Positions 6,777 through 14,838 are shown, counted from the first letter of the stretch. The stretch: 16,515 bases of DNA from Lachnospiraceae bacterium (GCA_009774395.1 VSNQ01000107.1:1-16515); one strand, 5' to 3'. The notes: generated by a model from the sequence alone, not told the origin. Numbers and translations: made by a program.

Positions 6777-7340
6777 CTATTGATATACAATCTTATTCGC
6801 TAATTCCTGCGCTGCACTCTCGCCAAGAAGTTCCGCTACAATCTGAAGTCCAAACGCAATCGCTGTTCCCATGCCACGGCTGGTAATTACATTTTCCACT
6901 CTTACAACATTGTCATAGACAACATTCGCACCTTTTAACTCCGCTTCCATACCTGGGTAAATACACGCCGGTTTTCCTTCCAGCAGCCCCATATGCCCAA
7001 ATATCATCGGTGCGGCACAGATTGCGGCAATCCTCTTGCCATCATTATAAAATTCTTTTATTTTGTCTGTCAGCTTAGTGCAGGCTTCCAATCGTTTTGT
7101 TCCTGGCATTCCTCCCGGACATACTATCATATCCAAACTGTCAAAATCAAGCGCATCAATTCCTGTATCCATTAAAACCGTAATATTATGACTGCCCGTC
7201 ACTTGCTTTTCATTGTCAATGGATACACAAAGCGCCTCAATTCCTGCACGTCTTAATAAATCTACTACTGTCAGCGCCTCAATCTCCTCAAAACCCGCTG
7301 CAAAAAAAATGCCGACTCTTTGCGTTGTTTCAATACTCAT
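6777..7340 (-). CDS. DJ-1/PfpI family protein
   Basis: A 187-residue single-domain protein of the DJ-1/PfpI superfamily (flavodoxin-like Rossmann fold). The nucleophile-elbow cysteine is C108 in AAICAAP, and the conserved glutamate is E19 in GFEEIEA. The segment IVCPGGMPG (72-80) is typical of the YajL/DJ-1 branch. Reported activities of this family include protein and nucleotide deglycase or glyoxalase activity, chaperone function and oxidative-stress sensing; which applies here cannot be told from sequence. GGAGG stands 8 bases before the ATG. It is the first minus-strand gene after a divergent spacer shared with the CYTH gene. Confidence 0.93.
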   Translation of the reverse strand: MSIETTQRVGIFFAAGFEEIEALTVVDLLRRAGIEALCVSIDNEKQVTGSHNITVLMDTGIDALDFDSLDMIVCPGGMPGTKRLEACTKLTDKIKEFYNDGKRIAAICAAPMIFGHMGLLEGKPACIYPGMEAELKGANVVYDNVVRVENVITSRGMGTAIAFGLQIVAELLGESAAQELANKIVYQ

Positions 7341-7362
7341 TCTCTAATCCTCCATTTTTCAT

Positions 7363-7390
7363 ACTATATTCTTCAAAATATATCTTGCAA
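7363..7390 (-). promoter_or_regulatory. Candidate promoter of the DJ-1/PfpI gene
   Basis: On the minus strand TTGCAA (7385-7390) and TATAGT (7363-7368) are 16 bases apart. The predicted start site would leave a leader of only about 16 bases before the ATG, just enough for the ribosome binding site. The rest of the 189-bp divergent spacer (7341-7529) is AT-rich, and no clear promoter for the plus-strand gene was recognised in it. Confidence 0.35.
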
Positions 7391-7529
7391 TTATAATAAA
7401 ATTATTTTAACATAATTAGTGAAATTTTGAAACTTATAAATTGAGAAATTTAGAGAATCTAAGAAATACGAATTCTGTTTACACAAGACATAGCACTTAC
7501 TGTTGCCCAAACCAGAAAGGAGTACAAAA

Positions 7530-8030
7530 ATGGAACATATAGAAATTGAGCGCAAATTCACCTTGAAATCCCTGCCAGCAGACCTAGAAACCTATCCTTG
7601 CCAAACCATTGAGCAGGCTTATCTTAATATTGCCCCTGTCGTAAGAGTCCGCCAGTCCGGCGATAAATACACACTCACATACAAAGGTGCTGGCATGATG
7701 GCGCATGAGGAATACAATCTTCCCTTGGACAAAACCTCATACCAGCACCTGCTTGCCAAAGCTGATGGCAATATTATCACAAAAAAACGCTACCGCATCC
7801 CCCTTGAAAATCCGCAGTTTGACCAAGAACGTTATCTTCCGTTTCCTGCGCCGCAGCTTACCATTGAACTTGACATCTTCGATCCCCCTTTTGCGCCTCT
7901 GATTATGGCTGAAATCGAGTTTAACAGTCAGGAAATGGCAGACGCCTTTATCCCGCCGGAATGGTTTGACCAAGATGTCACGCTAAATCCTGCATATCAT
8001 AATTCCGCAATGAGCCAGCAAAAATTTTAG
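7530..8030 (+). CDS. CYTH-domain protein (triphosphate tunnel family)
   Basis: A 166-residue protein starting with MEHIEIERKF, which carries the ExExK signature of CYTH domains (E5, E7, K9). Further tunnel residues visible are RVR (39-41), K52 in LTYKG, E60/E61, KKRYRI (85-90), IELDIF (112-117) and EIEF (128-131). The family binds triphosphates with metal ions and includes inorganic triphosphatases, thiamine triphosphatase and class IV adenylate cyclase; the plain single-domain form here most often proves to be a triphosphatase. The start at 7530 is chosen because AAAGGAG lies 7 bases upstream; an in-frame TTG at 7503 has no such site. It is the only plus-strand gene, and its TAG stop overlaps the stop codon of the convergent antiporter gene. 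Confidence 0.9.
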   Translation: MEHIEIERKFTLKSLPADLETYPCQTIEQAYLNIAPVVRVRQSGDKYTLTYKGAGMMAHEEYNLPLDKTSYQHLLAKADGNIITKKRYRIPLENPQFDQERYLPFPAPQLTIELDIFDPPFAPLIMAEIEFNSQEMADAFIPPEWFDQDVTLNPAYHNSAMSQQKF

Positions 8031-8980
8031 GGAACAATTCCCCATACCAAGTTTGCAAAATATGCGGCATACAACAGCAGCATAACACCCCCGCCGAAGC
8101 GGCTTAACCTTTTGCCCCGCACTGTAAACAGCCACAAAAGCACCATTACCGCAATTGCAACAATATTGTCGAAAATAAATGCGGATGTATACGCCACTGG
8201 TGTAATTATCGCTGTAGTGCCTAAAACAAATAAAATATTAAATAAATTCGAACCTACAATATTTCCTACTGCAATATCGGTTTCTTTCTTTTTTGCAGCA
8301 ATACAAGAAGTAACAAGTTCTGGAAGCGATGTTCCAAATGCGACAATTGTCAGGCCGATTAAACGCTCTGTCATACCAAACGCATACGCAATTGCCGTTG
8401 CAGCATCTACTGTAACATCCGAACCAATTACAATCATTGCACCACCAACCACTACTAACAACAGCAGCTTCCAGATCTTATCTTCTGTCGACGCTTCTGG
8501 CGTTTCTTCCATCTGTGCTTGACCTTTTTGTGTCATGCGAATCATATAAATAATATAGCACAACAACAGCACCCAGAAAATTATTCCCTCTACTCTTCCG
8601 ATAATGCCATCCCCCAGTCCAAATACCAACAACAGCACAGATATCCCTGACACAATAGGAATATCAAAATGAATACATGACGCTTTCACTGCTAACGGAT
8701 AAATTATCGACGCCAGCCCAAGAATTAGCAGTACATTCATAATATTGCTTCCCAGCACATTGCTAATTGCAAGGTCAACACTCCCCTTTGCCGCCGCACT
8801 AATGCTGACTGCCGCTTCTGGTGCACTTGTGCCAAACGCAACAATGGTAAGCCCAATTACTAAATGCGGAATTCCGAATTTATCCGCAATTTTAGAAGCA
8901 CCATCCACAAACCAATCTGCTCCTTTTACCAACAGCGCAAACCCCGCTGCCAACAATAATAACTGTACAAAAATCTCCAT
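8027..8980 (-). CDS. CaCA-family calcium/sodium antiporter (YrbG-like)
   Basis: A 317-residue integral membrane protein with about ten hydrophobic segments in two homologous halves. Each half carries the diagnostic alpha repeat: GLTIVAFGTSAPE with E55, and GLTIVAFGTSLPE with E221. These glutamates bind the transported cation in the CaCA superfamily. Each is followed by the later GSN motif (LGSNIMN, VGSNLFN). A charged cytoplasmic loop lies between the halves (about 150-170). It is expected to exchange Ca2+ for Na+ or H+ at the cell membrane. AAAGGG lies 9 bases before the ATG. The 3' end overlaps the CYTH gene by 4 bases, so there is no room for a separate terminator. Confidence 0.93.
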   Translation of the reverse strand: MEIFVQLLLLAAGFALLVKGADWFVDGASKIADKFGIPHLVIGLTIVAFGTSAPEAAVSISAAAKGSVDLAISNVLGSNIMNVLLILGLASIIYPLAVKASCIHFDIPIVSGISVLLLVFGLGDGIIGRVEGIIFWVLLLCYIIYMIRMTQKGQAQMEETPEASTEDKIWKLLLLVVVGGAMIVIGSDVTVDAATAIAYAFGMTERLIGLTIVAFGTSLPELVTSCIAAKKKETDIAVGNIVGSNLFNILFVLGTTAIITPVAYTSAFIFDNIVAIAVMVLLWLFTVRGKRLSRFGGGVMLLLYAAYFANLVWGIVP

Positions 8981-9002
8981 ATGGATATACCCTTTCCTGT
9001 TT

Positions 9003-9032
9003 TTTATACTGATTCCACTCTTTAATTGTCTT
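9003..9032 (-). promoter_or_regulatory. Weak promoter candidate for the antiporter gene
   Basis: On the minus strand AAGACA (9027-9032) and TATAAA (9003-9008) are separated by 18 bases, 23 bp before the antiporter ATG. Matches are 4 of 6 and 5 of 6 to consensus. Confidence 0.25.
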
Positions 9033-9080
9033 TACACATATGTGTATTGATATCCATTTTTGTCATACTGTTTTGTTATG

Positions 9081-9172
9081 CTGCACGGCAAAAAGATTTG
9101 CCGTGCGGCAATTTTCCTTTGTGCGGCTGCGTGCATATTGTTATGCTTAGCGTCAGTCTTTTCGACGCTTAG
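9081..9172 (-). repeat. Palindromic 3'-end repeat, copy A (at the tdk stop codon)
   Basis: A structured repeat in two copies in this window; the other is at 15098-15187. Bases 9114-9172 align without gaps to 15129-15187 with 52 of 59 identical. Read on the minus strand it starts at the TAA stop codon of tdk. It contains a 6-bp hairpin AGCGTC/GACGCT with a loop holding GAAAAGACT, then a second hairpin. In this copy the second hairpin is a perfect 10-bp stem, GCACGGCAAA (9083-9092) with TTTGCCGTGC (9097-9106). There is no T run after it on the minus strand. It may act as an mRNA 3' end stabiliser or a REP-like element. Confidence 0.7.
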
Positions 9173-9744
9173 TATACTTTATCAGGCTCCAGCATTCCCT
9201 GTTTAAAATGTTTCCTGCAAAGTGCTACATAACTATCATTTGCACCCAACACTACTTGTTCGCCATCGCGGATAATCCCCTCCGCATTGTACCGCGCATT
9301 GCATGTTGCTTTTTTCCCACACCAGCAGACGGTCTTTATTTCATGAATACTGTCCGCAATCGCTATCAGCCGTTCGCTTCCTTCAAATAAATGATTCTGA
9401 AAATCTGCACGCAATCCATAACAAACGACTGGAACTTCCAGAAAATCTACAATATCCGACAAAAAATCAATCTGCTCTTTTGTGGCAAACTGCACTTCAT
9501 CCACAATAATACAGTTGTACGCCTTAATTTCCTCATCTGTCATTTGTTCGAGCTCTGTCAGAAGCACACACTCCATTTCCAGCCCTATACGCGAACGAAT
9601 TTTACGTGCGCCGTCCCTTGTATCTGCTTCTGTCTTGCACAGCAGTGCTTTCTGTCCAACCTCCTCATAATTAAAATGTGTCATCAATGCATTCGCAGTC
9701 TTGGAACTGTTCATTGCGCCATAGTAATAATATAATTTTGCCAT
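9169..9744 (-). CDS. tdk: Thymidine kinase (type II)
   Basis: A 191-residue thymidine kinase, which phosphorylates thymidine to dTMP in the salvage pathway. The P-loop is GAMNSSKT (9-16), a variant of the common GxMxSGKT. The Walker-B/lid motif is IIVDEVQF. The nucleoside-binding loop YGLRADFQNHLFEGS follows. Zinc-binding cysteines appear as CWCG and later in the C-terminal lasso (CNARY, ALCRKH). The start at 9744 (MAKLYYYYGAM) is supported by GAGG 5 bases upstream; an in-frame GTG six codons earlier contains that site and is unlikely. Its stop codon is part of a palindromic repeat. The gene stands alone between the hybrid kinase and the antiporter. Confidence 0.95.
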   Translation of the reverse strand: MAKLYYYYGAMNSSKTANALMTHFNYEEVGQKALLCKTEADTRDGARKIRSRIGLEMECVLLTELEQMTDEEIKAYNCIIVDEVQFATKEQIDFLSDIVDFLEVPVVCYGLRADFQNHLFEGSERLIAIADSIHEIKTVCWCGKKATCNARYNAEGIIRDGEQVVLGANDSYVALCRKHFKQGMLEPDKVY

Positions 9745-9769
9745 TGAAACCTCACCAAACACGCAAATA

Positions 9770-9797
9770 GGTCAGTCCGCACAGATGCAGATTGACC
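9770..9797 (-). other. Stable hairpin in the tdk leader
   Basis: A 28-base inverted repeat: GGTCA against TGACC, one A-C mismatch, then six more pairs (one G-T) around a 4-base loop. On the minus strand it ends 25 bases before the tdk start, just upstream of the ribosome binding site, and 80 bases after the hybrid kinase stop codon. It is not followed by a T run, so it is not a standard terminator. The remaining spacer up to 9877 is AT-rich and shows no convincing promoter. Confidence 0.55.
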
Positions 9798-9877
9798 TTC
9801 TTCGCGCTCCTATATATGTTATATTTCCATTTTTATGATTCCATAACCTTTATAAACAATATTTTTCGATTTATTTG

Positions 9878-12421
9878 CTAGCCCTTCATATGCCGTTCCA
9901 GCAGGCGTGAAACCTCTTTAATATCAATCGGCTTAGAAACGTGCGCATTCATCCCACAGTCAAGACATTTCTTTATATCCTCCGAAAACGCATCCGCCGT
10001 CATTGCAATAATTGGAATATTCGCGTCAGCACGGCTGGAAGCACGAATTGCCATTGTCGCTTCATAGCCGTTCATCACAGGCATACGCAAATCCATCAGC
10101 ACCGCATCATAAAAACCAACTTCTGACTGTTCAAATTTCTCTACACAAACTTGTCCGTTCTCTGCCCAATCCAGTATCAAACCAAGTTCTGAGAGCAGTT
10201 CCGACGCAATCTCCCAATTTAAGTCATTATCTTCAGCTAACAAAATATGTTTTCCATTAAAATCAATCTCTTTTTCTGACTCAGATGCCGCTTCTAATTT
10301 CGTTTCACCGGCATACGGGCGCAGTCCATAGAATAAAGTGGACTTAAACAGAGGTTTAGAAATAAACCCTGTAATTCCTGCTGCCCGCGCCTCTTCTTCT
10401 ATCTCACTCCAATCATAGGCAGAAATCAAAAGAATCGGAATATCGCCGCCTTTTTTCTCACGAATCTGGCGTGCTGTCTGAATACCACTGATTCCCGGCA
10501 ACTTCCAATCTAACAAAATAATTTGAAAATCATCATGCATTTTATTACATTTCTCGATCATTTCTATCGCCGTTTCACCATCAAGCGCCCACTGTGCATT
10601 TACGCCAATTGACTTTAATGACTGCACCGTAGCTTCACAAAGCACCTGATCATCATCTACCAACAACATATTCCAGTTTGGAAGCACCATATCCTCCTCT
10701 TGCACTTCCGCACGTTCCAAATCAAGAACAACATGAAACTCCGTTCCTTTACCTATTTCACTGTGGATTTCAATTGTACCTTCCATTGCATCTACAATAT
10801 ACTTTGTAATCGCCATGCCAAGTCCTGTACCTTCTGTTTTGCGTACTCGCATACTGTCTTCTCTTGTAAACGATTCAAAGATTTTCTCCTGGAATTCTGG
10901 GGTCATACCAATTCCATCATCCCGAACATGAATATGTGTACGCACAAATTCATCTCCCTTGGGCGATTCCTCCTCATGCAGCGCCACATGAATTGTTCCG
11001 CCGTCCGGCGTAAACTTTATTGCATTGGAAAGGAAATTCAATAATACTTGGTTTAAACGAACACTGTCGCAGTATACATTTTCCTCAATGATATCATGTA
11101 TTAACACATCAAACGATTGTTTCTTTGCACGAATCTGCGGCTGTACAATACTGACAATGCTCTCCATCACTTCCTTAAGGGAAATCTGATCCATATTCAG
11201 CGTCATCTTTCCGCTCTCAATCTTTGACATATCCAATACGTCATTAATTAATCCAAGCAAATGCTTGCTCGACAGGCTTATCTTTTTCAAACAGTTTTGT
11301 ACCTGCTGCTGATTGTCAATGTTCGCAGTCGCAATCGCAGTCATTCCCACTATGGCATTCATCGGCGTTCGGATATCATGACTCATATTGGAGAGAAACT
11401 CGCTCTTTGCCTTATTGGCTTCAATCGCTTCCTCACGTGCCTTGTTCAATGCCTGCATCTGCTGCTTTGTCATCTGGAAATATTTTATAAAAATCAAAAT
11501 TAATGCAACAATAATCACAGCGCAGCTTAATATCGCCATGCCTAACCACTGATTGCTAAGATTGTTTATGGTTTCATCCAGCATACCATATGGCATAATT
11601 GTAATTAAAAACCACTCTGAAAATGGAAGCGCATTGCAATACATATTCCGCCGCCCATCACTACTCTCCATAATCATGCCGAAATCTTCTCGAACTGCCA
11701 TTGCATCCGACAATCGGTCAATATACCCTTTTGCATGTGCTCCGCAATCATTTCTAATATGCTCAAAATAACTATCAAAATAAGTCTTTCCGCCACGAAT
11801 TACATAACTGCCATCCCTACGGATAATATGGGCATATGTCAATGCATCTTCCTTATCCAGCGACAACATATCACTGACAAAGCTTACTGGAATCGACGCA
11901 ACAAGCGCAATACAATCCTCTCTATTTTCCATGGGATATGTACAAGGAATGCCTAATAATACCAATCCTGCTCCATCAGCACCTTCCCCTACTGCAATTT
12001 TTTTCTCTCCCTTTCTTAGAGAATCCAAAAACGGCTCTGGATCAACTACCTTTATCATATCTCCATATACCATTTCAAATATGCCTTCATTAGAAAAAAA
12101 AGCTAAATGGTCAAATCCCCTTGCAGAAGCAATATATTCCAATTCTTCCTTTAATCCCACAATATCCGTAAAATCTTCTTCCGAAATGGTATTTACCATA
12201 ACTTCCACCTGGGTCAAACGATCTAAACAGGTTGTTTCAAAATGCATTCGGACACGTTCACTCATGCCAGACATATACTGTGTACCTATTTCACTCAGCG
12301 TTTCAAAATTTTTCTTATCCATATGAATAACCATTATGGAAAAAATCACAAGGCATAGGAGCATTAATGTAACTAAACTTGTTACCAGAAAACGTGTTAC
12401 TTTATTTTTCAAGCAAATCAC
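9878..12421 (-). CDS. Membrane-bound hybrid sensor histidine kinase with two receivers
   Basis: An 847-residue protein. TM1 (about 10-33) and TM2 (about 292-316) flank an extracytoplasmic sensor region of about 260 residues, in size and pattern like a double Cache domain. Then come a coiled linker, HisKA with H348 (NMSHDIRTPMNAIVG), HATPase_c with N466, G1 box DDGIGM (501-506) and G2 box GTGLGM (531-536), receiver 1 (about 585-700, D638 in LLDWKLPG, K689) and receiver 2 (about 725-845, D777 in LMDLRMPVMNG, K830). Both receivers look functional. No Hpt domain is present, so the phosphorelay must continue on another protein. The start is a GTG at 12421 with GGAG 6 bases upstream; it lies inside a 27-codon ORF in another frame. 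No dedicated response regulator or output gene adjoins it. Confidence 0.93.
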   Translation of the reverse strand: MICLKNKVTRFLVTSLVTLMLLCLVIFSIMVIHMDKKNFETLSEIGTQYMSGMSERVRMHFETTCLDRLTQVEVMVNTISEEDFTDIVGLKEELEYIASARGFDHLAFFSNEGIFEMVYGDMIKVVDPEPFLDSLRKGEKKIAVGEGADGAGLVLLGIPCTYPMENREDCIALVASIPVSFVSDMLSLDKEDALTYAHIIRRDGSYVIRGGKTYFDSYFEHIRNDCGAHAKGYIDRLSDAMAVREDFGMIMESSDGRRNMYCNALPFSEWFLITIMPYGMLDETINNLSNQWLGMAILSCAVIIVALILIFIKYFQMTKQQMQALNKAREEAIEANKAKSEFLSNMSHDIRTPMNAIVGMTAIATANIDNQQQVQNCLKKISLSSKHLLGLINDVLDMSKIESGKMTLNMDQISLKEVMESIVSIVQPQIRAKKQSFDVLIHDIIEENVYCDSVRLNQVLLNFLSNAIKFTPDGGTIHVALHEEESPKGDEFVRTHIHVRDDGIGMTPEFQEKIFESFTREDSMRVRKTEGTGLGMAITKYIVDAMEGTIEIHSEIGKGTEFHVVLDLERAEVQEEDMVLPNWNMLLVDDDQVLCEATVQSLKSIGVNAQWALDGETAIEMIEKCNKMHDDFQIILLDWKLPGISGIQTARQIREKKGGDIPILLISAYDWSEIEEEARAAGITGFISKPLFKSTLFYGLRPYAGETKLEAASESEKEIDFNGKHILLAEDNDLNWEIASELLSELGLILDWAENGQVCVEKFEQSEVGFYDAVLMDLRMPVMNGYEATMAIRASSRADANIPIIAMTADAFSEDIKKCLDCGMNAHVSKPIDIKEVSRLLERHMKG

Positions 12422-12485
12422 CCCGCTCTCCGCATAAGCGTTTCAAATTCTGCTCAACTGCTACACAATGTTCTTCTATAGTCAT
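12402..12485 (-). CDS. Small 27-codon ORF overlapping the start of the hybrid kinase
   Basis: An ORF of 27 codons beginning MTIEEHCVAVEQNLKRL and ending DLLEK. Its ATG at 12485 is preceded by a very good AAAGGAG eight bases upstream, better than the site of the kinase itself, and it is the first start codon after a well-formed promoter. Its last 20 bases overlap the kinase gene, whose GTG start is in a different frame. The peptide is charged, probably helical, and matches no family I recognise. The arrangement suggests translational coupling: ribosomes ending at 12402 can restart on the kinase start. Whether the peptide has a function of its own is unknown. Confidence 0.6.
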   Translation of the reverse strand: MTIEEHCVAVEQNLKRLCGERGDLLEK

Positions 12486-12534
12486 TTTCCTTACTCCTTT
12501 ATCAACAGATCCTGATATAAAGACAACCATTTCT

Positions 12535-12563
12535 ATTATAAAGGAAGTAATTTTCAAAATCAA
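12535..12563 (-). promoter_or_regulatory. Sigma-A promoter for the small ORF and hybrid kinase
   Basis: On the minus strand TTGATT (12558-12563) and a perfect TATAAT (12535-12540) are 17 bases apart. The predicted RNA start lies about 40 bases before the ATG of the 27-codon ORF. It follows the hairpin at the end of glnN, so the kinase has its own transcription unit. Confidence 0.7.
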
Positions 12564-12598
12564 GGGCTTTTGTGGAAATAAAAAATCTATGCATAAAT

Positions 12599-12625
12599 AG
12601 CGGGATATTCCATCTATATCCCGCT
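12599..12625 (-). terminator. Hairpin at the 3' end of glnN
   Basis: AGCGGGATAT (12599-12608) and ATATCCCGCT (12616-12625) form a perfect 10-bp stem with a 7-base loop, about 30 bases after the glnN stop codon. The minus-strand 3' flank starts ATTTATGC and then has a T run further on, so the U-tail is imperfect. It is the probable terminator of glnN. Confidence 0.7.
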
Positions 12626-12653
12626 TCAAAACTTATCCTTTATATTTTACAAA

Positions 12654-14765
12654 CTATACTTCAAACATTAACTCGCCATAAGTAGGAATCGGCCAGATAT
12701 TACTGTCTACCAGCATTTCAAGTTTATCTACTGGTGCACGCAACGCTTCCATAGCCGTTTTCACAGATTCTTTATAATAAAAGGCCTGTTTCTTAACATC
12801 TGTTATCGCTGCTGCCTTTCCTTCCTCTGCAATTAATTTACTCAATGCCTGTTTTGCCTCTGTAAGCAATGTATCTACTTCGCTAAGCACTTCCATCTGC
12901 GCGACTGCACCTGCACCTGCTTCCTTAACCGCAATTACCGTATTGGCAAGTTCGCCTGTGTAAGCGGCAACTGCTGGAAGGATATCCTTGCTCGCCATAT
13001 CAATCATGGTAAGCGCTTCAATATTAATGGTCTTAGCATATGTTTCATAGATAATCTCTTCGCGCGATTCCAGTTCAACCCTTGTAAAGATACCGAACTT
13101 TTCAAACAGCGCAACTGCCTTATCCGTTGTAATTGTCGATGCTGCTTCAATCATTGATTTAATATTGGGCAGTCCCCTTCTCTTTGCCTCTGCAACCCAT
13201 TCCTCAGAATAACCGTCACCGTTAAACACGATTCTCTGATGTTTTGTCATATATTCCTTAATTAAATCATGTACTGCTAAATCAAAATCTTGTGCTTTTT
13301 CCAAAATATCCGCTGCCTCGCAGAACGCCTCTGCCACAATCGCATTCAGTGTTGTGTTGGGACTTGCAATAGAATCTGCAGAACCCACCATACGAAACTC
13401 AAATTTATTGCCAGTAAAAGCAAACGGCGATGTTCTATTTCGATCCGTTGCATCCTTCTCAAAATCTGGAAGCGTTGAAACGCCTGTTTCCAGCTTTCCA
13501 CCCTCAAGCACTCTCTTAGCATCGCCTGTTTCAACAAGCTGACGCACTACGTCCTCTAACTGATCGCCTAAGAATATAGAAATAATTGCCGGCGGTGCTT
13601 CATTTGCACCAAGTCTGTGATCGTTTCCTACATCCGCCGCAGACTGACGCAGCAAATCTGCATGAATGTCAACCGCTTTCATTATGCAGGCAAGCACAAG
13701 TAGAAATTGGATATTCTTGTTCGGCGTATCTCCAGGATCGAGAAGGTTCACACCATCATCCGTTGTAATTGACCAATTGTTATGTTTGCCAGAACCATTT
13801 ACACCTGCATAGGGCTTTTCATGCAGCAGGCAGCGCAAATCATGTTTGTAAGCAACTTTCTTCATTGCTTCCATTACCAACTGGTTGTGATCCACCGCAA
13901 TATTTGCCGTTTCATATATTGGTGCCAATTCATGCTGTGCCGGAGCCACCTCATTATGCTGCGTTTTTGCCGTCACGCCTAATTTCCACAATTCCTCGTT
14001 TAAATCCTTCATATATGCGCCAACGCGCTCTTTAATTACACCGAAATAGTGATCTTCCATCTCCTGCCCTTTTGGAGCTGGTGCACCAAACAATGTCCGT
14101 CCCGCAAACATTAAATCTTTTCTCTGCATATACAAATCTTTATCCACTAAGAAATATTCTTGTTCAGGACCTACAGAAGCTGTTACTTTTGTTGCTTTAT
14201 CGTTGCCAAACAGCTTCACAATACGAAGTGCCTGCTGACTTAACGCTTCCATCGAACGCAGCAGCGGCGTTTTTTTATCTAGCGCTTCCCCAGTGTAAGA
14301 ACAAAATGCTGTCGGAATACAAAGAATTGTGCCACAGCCAGATTCCTTTAAAAATGCTGGTGATGTAATATCCCATGCGGTATAGCCTCTCGCCTCAAAT
14401 GTTGCGCGCAGACCGCCTGACGGGAAAGAAGAAGCGTCTGGCTCACCCTTAATCAATTCTTTGCCGGAAAACTCCATAAGCATCTTTCCATCCCCATCCG
14501 GATGCGAAATAAAAGAATCGTGCTTTTCCGCCGTAATTCCTGTTAACGGCTGAAACCAGTGTGTATAATGTGTTGCGCCGTTCTCAACTGCCCAGTCTTT
14601 CATTGCCTTTGCCACAACATCTGCTGTCGTCATGGAAAGTTCTCCACCCTGATCCATAACTCTCATTACTTCCTGAAACACCTTTTTTGTCAGGCGTTCT
14701 TTCATTTTCGCTACCGTAAATACCTTCTCACCAAAGATTTTTTCTACGTTTAATGCTTCTCCCAT
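12654..14765 (-). CDS. glnN: Glutamine synthetase, type III
   Basis: A 703-residue enzyme of the large GSIII class (about 700 residues, against about 450 for GSI). It makes glutamine from glutamate, ammonia and ATP and is central to nitrogen assimilation. Landmarks are the GSIII-typical SFPSGGLRATFEARGYT (about 113-129), GPEQEYF (199-205), NEVAPAQHE (271-279) and the ATP-binding signature KPYAGVNGSGKHNNW (317-331), then NRTSPFAFTGN. The C terminus ends PIPTYGELMFEV, as usual for the class. The start at 14765 is chosen because GAGG lies 5 bases upstream and because family similarity begins there. Earlier in-frame codons up to 14918 cross the leader terminator hairpin. Expression is probably controlled in that leader. 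Confidence 0.96.
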   Translation of the reverse strand: MGEALNVEKIFGEKVFTVAKMKERLTKKVFQEVMRVMDQGGELSMTTADVVAKAMKDWAVENGATHYTHWFQPLTGITAEKHDSFISHPDGDGKMLMEFSGKELIKGEPDASSFPSGGLRATFEARGYTAWDITSPAFLKESGCGTILCIPTAFCSYTGEALDKKTPLLRSMEALSQQALRIVKLFGNDKATKVTASVGPEQEYFLVDKDLYMQRKDLMFAGRTLFGAPAPKGQEMEDHYFGVIKERVGAYMKDLNEELWKLGVTAKTQHNEVAPAQHELAPIYETANIAVDHNQLVMEAMKKVAYKHDLRCLLHEKPYAGVNGSGKHNNWSITTDDGVNLLDPGDTPNKNIQFLLVLACIMKAVDIHADLLRQSAADVGNDHRLGANEAPPAIISIFLGDQLEDVVRQLVETGDAKRVLEGGKLETGVSTLPDFEKDATDRNRTSPFAFTGNKFEFRMVGSADSIASPNTTLNAIVAEAFCEAADILEKAQDFDLAVHDLIKEYMTKHQRIVFNGDGYSEEWVAEAKRRGLPNIKSMIEAASTITTDKAVALFEKFGIFTRVELESREEIIYETYAKTINIEALTMIDMASKDILPAVAAYTGELANTVIAVKEAGAGAVAQMEVLSEVDTLLTEAKQALSKLIAEEGKAAAITDVKKQAFYYKESVKTAMEALRAPVDKLEMLVDSNIWPIPTYGELMFEV

Positions 14766-14787
14766 TTTTACCTCATTTCTGCGCAGC

Positions 14788-14838
14788 CTATGCGCTTGCC
14801 GCCAGCAAAATGCGCTTACAGTCGAGTAAGAAAAACAT
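14788..14838 (-). CDS. Possible 16-codon leader ORF before glnN
   Basis: An ATG at 14838 with AGGAG six bases upstream opens a 16-codon frame (MFFLLDCKRILLAASA) that stops at 14788, 22 bases before the glnN start. It lies between the leader terminator and glnN. The frame overlaps GC-rich small hairpins (TTGC/GCAA and GCGCA/TGCGC). It could be a regulatory upstream ORF or simply a repeat-like sequence that happens to be open; the second is quite possible. Confidence 0.35.
   Translation of the reverse strand: MFFLLDCKRILLAASA

Noticed and set aside
11931..12326. 131-codon plus-strand ORF opposite the hybrid kinase gene
   Set aside because: Antisense shadow; the minus frame has clear domain structure.
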